From: Burkholderiales bacterium
GTDB lineage: Bacteria; Pseudomonadota; Gammaproteobacteria; Burkholderiales; Burkholderiaceae_C
Assembly (NCBI GenBank): GCA_006227785.1
Contig: SBFU01000354.1
Coordinates: 1-6,862 of the forward strand
DNA: 6,862 nt
Direction: 5' to 3'
The notes under the pieces are model-generated. The model was not told the DNA's origin and did not search any database. It saw only the letters and a program-made list of their open reading frames with translations. The position numbers and the translations under genes are program-made. Positions within the stretch are counted from its first letter, which is position 1. Every line of letters starts with the position of its first letter. Shown piece by piece: positions 5,557 to 6,862 of the stretch.

Positions 5557-6847
5557 GAGCCCCCCGCCGGCCCCAGCCCGCCGCATTGCCCACCTCGACA
5601 TGGACGCTTTTTTCGCGTCGGTCGAGCTGTTGCGCTACCCGCAGCTCAAGGGTCTGCCGCTGGTGATCGGTGGCGGTCGCCGGCGCGAGGCAGAGATGTT
5701 CGAGCGCCTGCGCCAGGCCTACCCGGAGCGCGACTGGGGGCCCGACGCACTGGACCGGGTACCGGTCGACTTCTTCCCGCGGCTGAAGGACTATGTGGGC
5801 CGCGGCGTGGCCACCACCGCCACCTACGCGGCCCGGCAGTTCGGCGTCGGCTCGGCCATGGGTTTGATGAAGGCCGCCCGACTGTGTCCGGACGCCATCC
5901 TGCTGCCGGTCGACTTTGACGAAGTCAAGCGTCTCTCGCGCCTGTTCAAGAGCACCATCCAGGAAATCGCACCGGTCATGCAGGACCGTGGCGTGGACGA
6001 GGTCTACATCGATTTCACCGACGTGCCCGGGGGACAGCGCGAGGGCGGCCGGGTGCTGGCGCGCCTGATCCAGAAATCCATCTTCCAGGCCACCGGCCTG
6101 ACCTGCTCGATCGGCGTGGCCCCGAACAAGCTGATTGCCAAGATGGCCAGCGAGTTCAACAAACCCAATGGCATCAGCATCGTCCACCACGAGGACCTGC
6201 AGACCCTGATCTGGCCCCTGCCCTGCCGCAAGGTCAACGGTATCGGCCCGAAAGCGGACGCCAAGCTCGCCAGCCATGGCATACGGACCATCGGCGACCT
6301 GGCGGCCCGAGAGCCGGGCTGGCTGATCGAGCATTTCGGCAAGAGCTACGGCGCCTGGCTGCACGACGCCGCCTGGGGACGGGACGACCGACCGGTGGAG
6401 ACCGAGAGCGAGCCGGTCAGCATGAGCCGCGAAACCACCTTCGAACGCGACCTGCATGCGGCGCGAGACCGGGCCGAGCTCGGTGCCATCTTCACCCGGC
6501 TGTGCGAGCAGGTCTCGGCCGACCTGCAGCGCAAAGGCTACGCCGGCCGCACCATCGGCATCAAGATCACCTACGACAACTTCGAGAAGGTCACGCGCGA
6601 CCTGACCATCGACGAGGCGACGGCCGACGCGGCGGTCATCCGCCGCCATGCCGGGCAATGCCTCAAGCGGGTCGATCTCAGCCGTCGCTTCCGGTTGCTG
6701 GGGGTGCGTGTGGGCAAGCTCGTCAAGCCCGGGACAGAGGGCCTGCCCGGCGGCCGCTACAGTGACAACCCGACCGCACCCCCCCGCACCGCACGTGACA
6801 GGAGCCCCGATGACCACACCGACCTGCTTTTCCCTGAGCTTGGGTGA
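5555..6847 (+). CDS. dinB: DNA polymerase IV (Y-family translesion polymerase)
   Basis: Error-prone Y-family polymerase that copies past damaged template bases and is tethered to the beta clamp. The 430-aa protein has the catalytic motif HLDMDAFFASVE with D15 and steric-gate F20, the second acidic pair D148/E149 in GVDEVYIDFTD, the thumb segment TCSIGVAPNKLIAKMASEFN, a helix-hairpin-helix around VNGIGPKADAKL (227-238), and a little-finger domain. It is longer than E. coli Pol IV (351 aa). About 37 extra residues (about 45-81) lie between the GGG of the fingers (39-41) and GRGVATTATYAAR, and there is a C-terminal extension. A possible clamp-binding motif, TDLLF (422-426), lies near the end. 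ATG 5555 starts just before the conserved N-terminus, without a visible Shine-Dalgarno. I found no good LexA box in the 68-bp upstream gap. It is transcribed divergently from the SIMPL gene. Confidence 0.95.
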   Translation: MSPPPAPARRIAHLDMDAFFASVELLRYPQLKGLPLVIGGGRRREAEMFERLRQAYPERDWGPDALDRVPVDFFPRLKDYVGRGVATTATYAARQFGVGSAMGLMKAARLCPDAILLPVDFDEVKRLSRLFKSTIQEIAPVMQDRGVDEVYIDFTDVPGGQREGGRVLARLIQKSIFQATGLTCSIGVAPNKLIAKMASEFNKPNGISIVHHEDLQTLIWPLPCRKVNGIGPKADAKLASHGIRTIGDLAAREPGWLIEHFGKSYGAWLHDAAWGRDDRPVETESEPVSMSRETTFERDLHAARDRAELGAIFTRLCEQVSADLQRKGYAGRTIGIKITYDNFEKVTRDLTIDEATADAAVIRRHAGQCLKRVDLSRRFRLLGVRVGKLVKPGTEGLPGGRYSDNPTAPPRTARDRSPDDHTDLLFPELG

Positions 6848-6862
6848 CGACCACGTCGCCCA
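6810..6862 (+). CDS. Start of a further gene, possibly enoyl-CoA hydratase/isomerase (3' end outside window)
   Basis: ATG 6810 is preceded by AGGAG (6800-6804) at five bases' distance and opens a frame that runs to the window edge, giving MTTPTCFSLSLGDDHVA. The start lies inside the dinB tail, in another frame, overlapping it by 38 nt, so it is probably co-transcribed with dinB. The short N-terminus resembles the first strand of crotonase-fold proteins (CFxLxxxDxVAH before VxLNRP), but seventeen residues are too few for a firm family call. Confidence 0.55.
   Translation, partial: MTTPTCFSLSLGDDHVA

Noticed and set aside
5474..6817. Long minus-strand open frame (447 aa) opposite dinB
   Set aside because: It has no recognisable domain and is a typical antisense shadow of a high-GC gene; dinB on the plus strand is unambiguous.
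1..6862. CRISPR array, tRNA, rRNA, insertion sequence or integrase
   Set aside because: No spaced direct repeats, no RNA gene pattern and no transposase or integrase motifs were seen on either strand.

Overview
The window is high-GC DNA (about two thirds G+C by eye) with dense, mostly co-directional genes. Codon usage and the protein families seen (a DinB with a fingers insertion, an RskA-type anti-sigma C-terminal domain, a 7TM-DISM/GGDEF receptor) suggest a betaproteobacterium of the Burkholderiales, perhaps the Leptothrix/Sphaerotilus/Rubrivivax area. That placement is inferred from protein style; there is no rRNA or marker gene to confirm it.

Layout. (1) 1-546 (+): C-terminal part of an RskA-like anti-sigma factor, apparently cut by the left window edge. 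(2) 547-728: 182-bp intergenic region with an imperfect hairpin and a candidate -10 box. (3) 729-4767 (+): a tight three-gene operon in which both junctions are ATGA overlaps: a CruF-family (DUF422) carotenoid biosynthesis membrane protein starting at TTG, a DUF2236 (MpaB/Lcp-like) putative haem oxygenase, and a secreted-sensor/7TM receptor with a degenerate GGDEF domain. (4) 4764-5486 (-): a membrane-anchored SIMPL (DUF541) protein, convergent with the operon and overlapping its last gene by 4 nt. (5) 5487-5554: a 68-bp divergent promoter region. (6) 5555-6847 (+): DNA polymerase IV (dinB). (7) 6810-6862 (+): start of another gene, overlapping the dinB end by 38 nt and possibly a crotonase-fold enoyl-CoA hydratase.

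The most interesting unit is the three-gene operon. A carotenoid hydratase-like enzyme is translationally coupled to a DUF2236 protein, a family whose characterised members (rubber oxygenase Lcp, MpaB) oxidatively cleave isoprenoid C=C bonds. Next comes a membrane receptor whose GGDEF active site is destroyed while an RxxD I-site motif remains. An untested reading is that the operon makes and modifies or cleaves a carotenoid or other polyisoprenoid and couples this to envelope sensing and c-di-GMP binding. The anti-sigma fragment upstream could supply regulation, and the SIMPL and dinB genes look unrelated.
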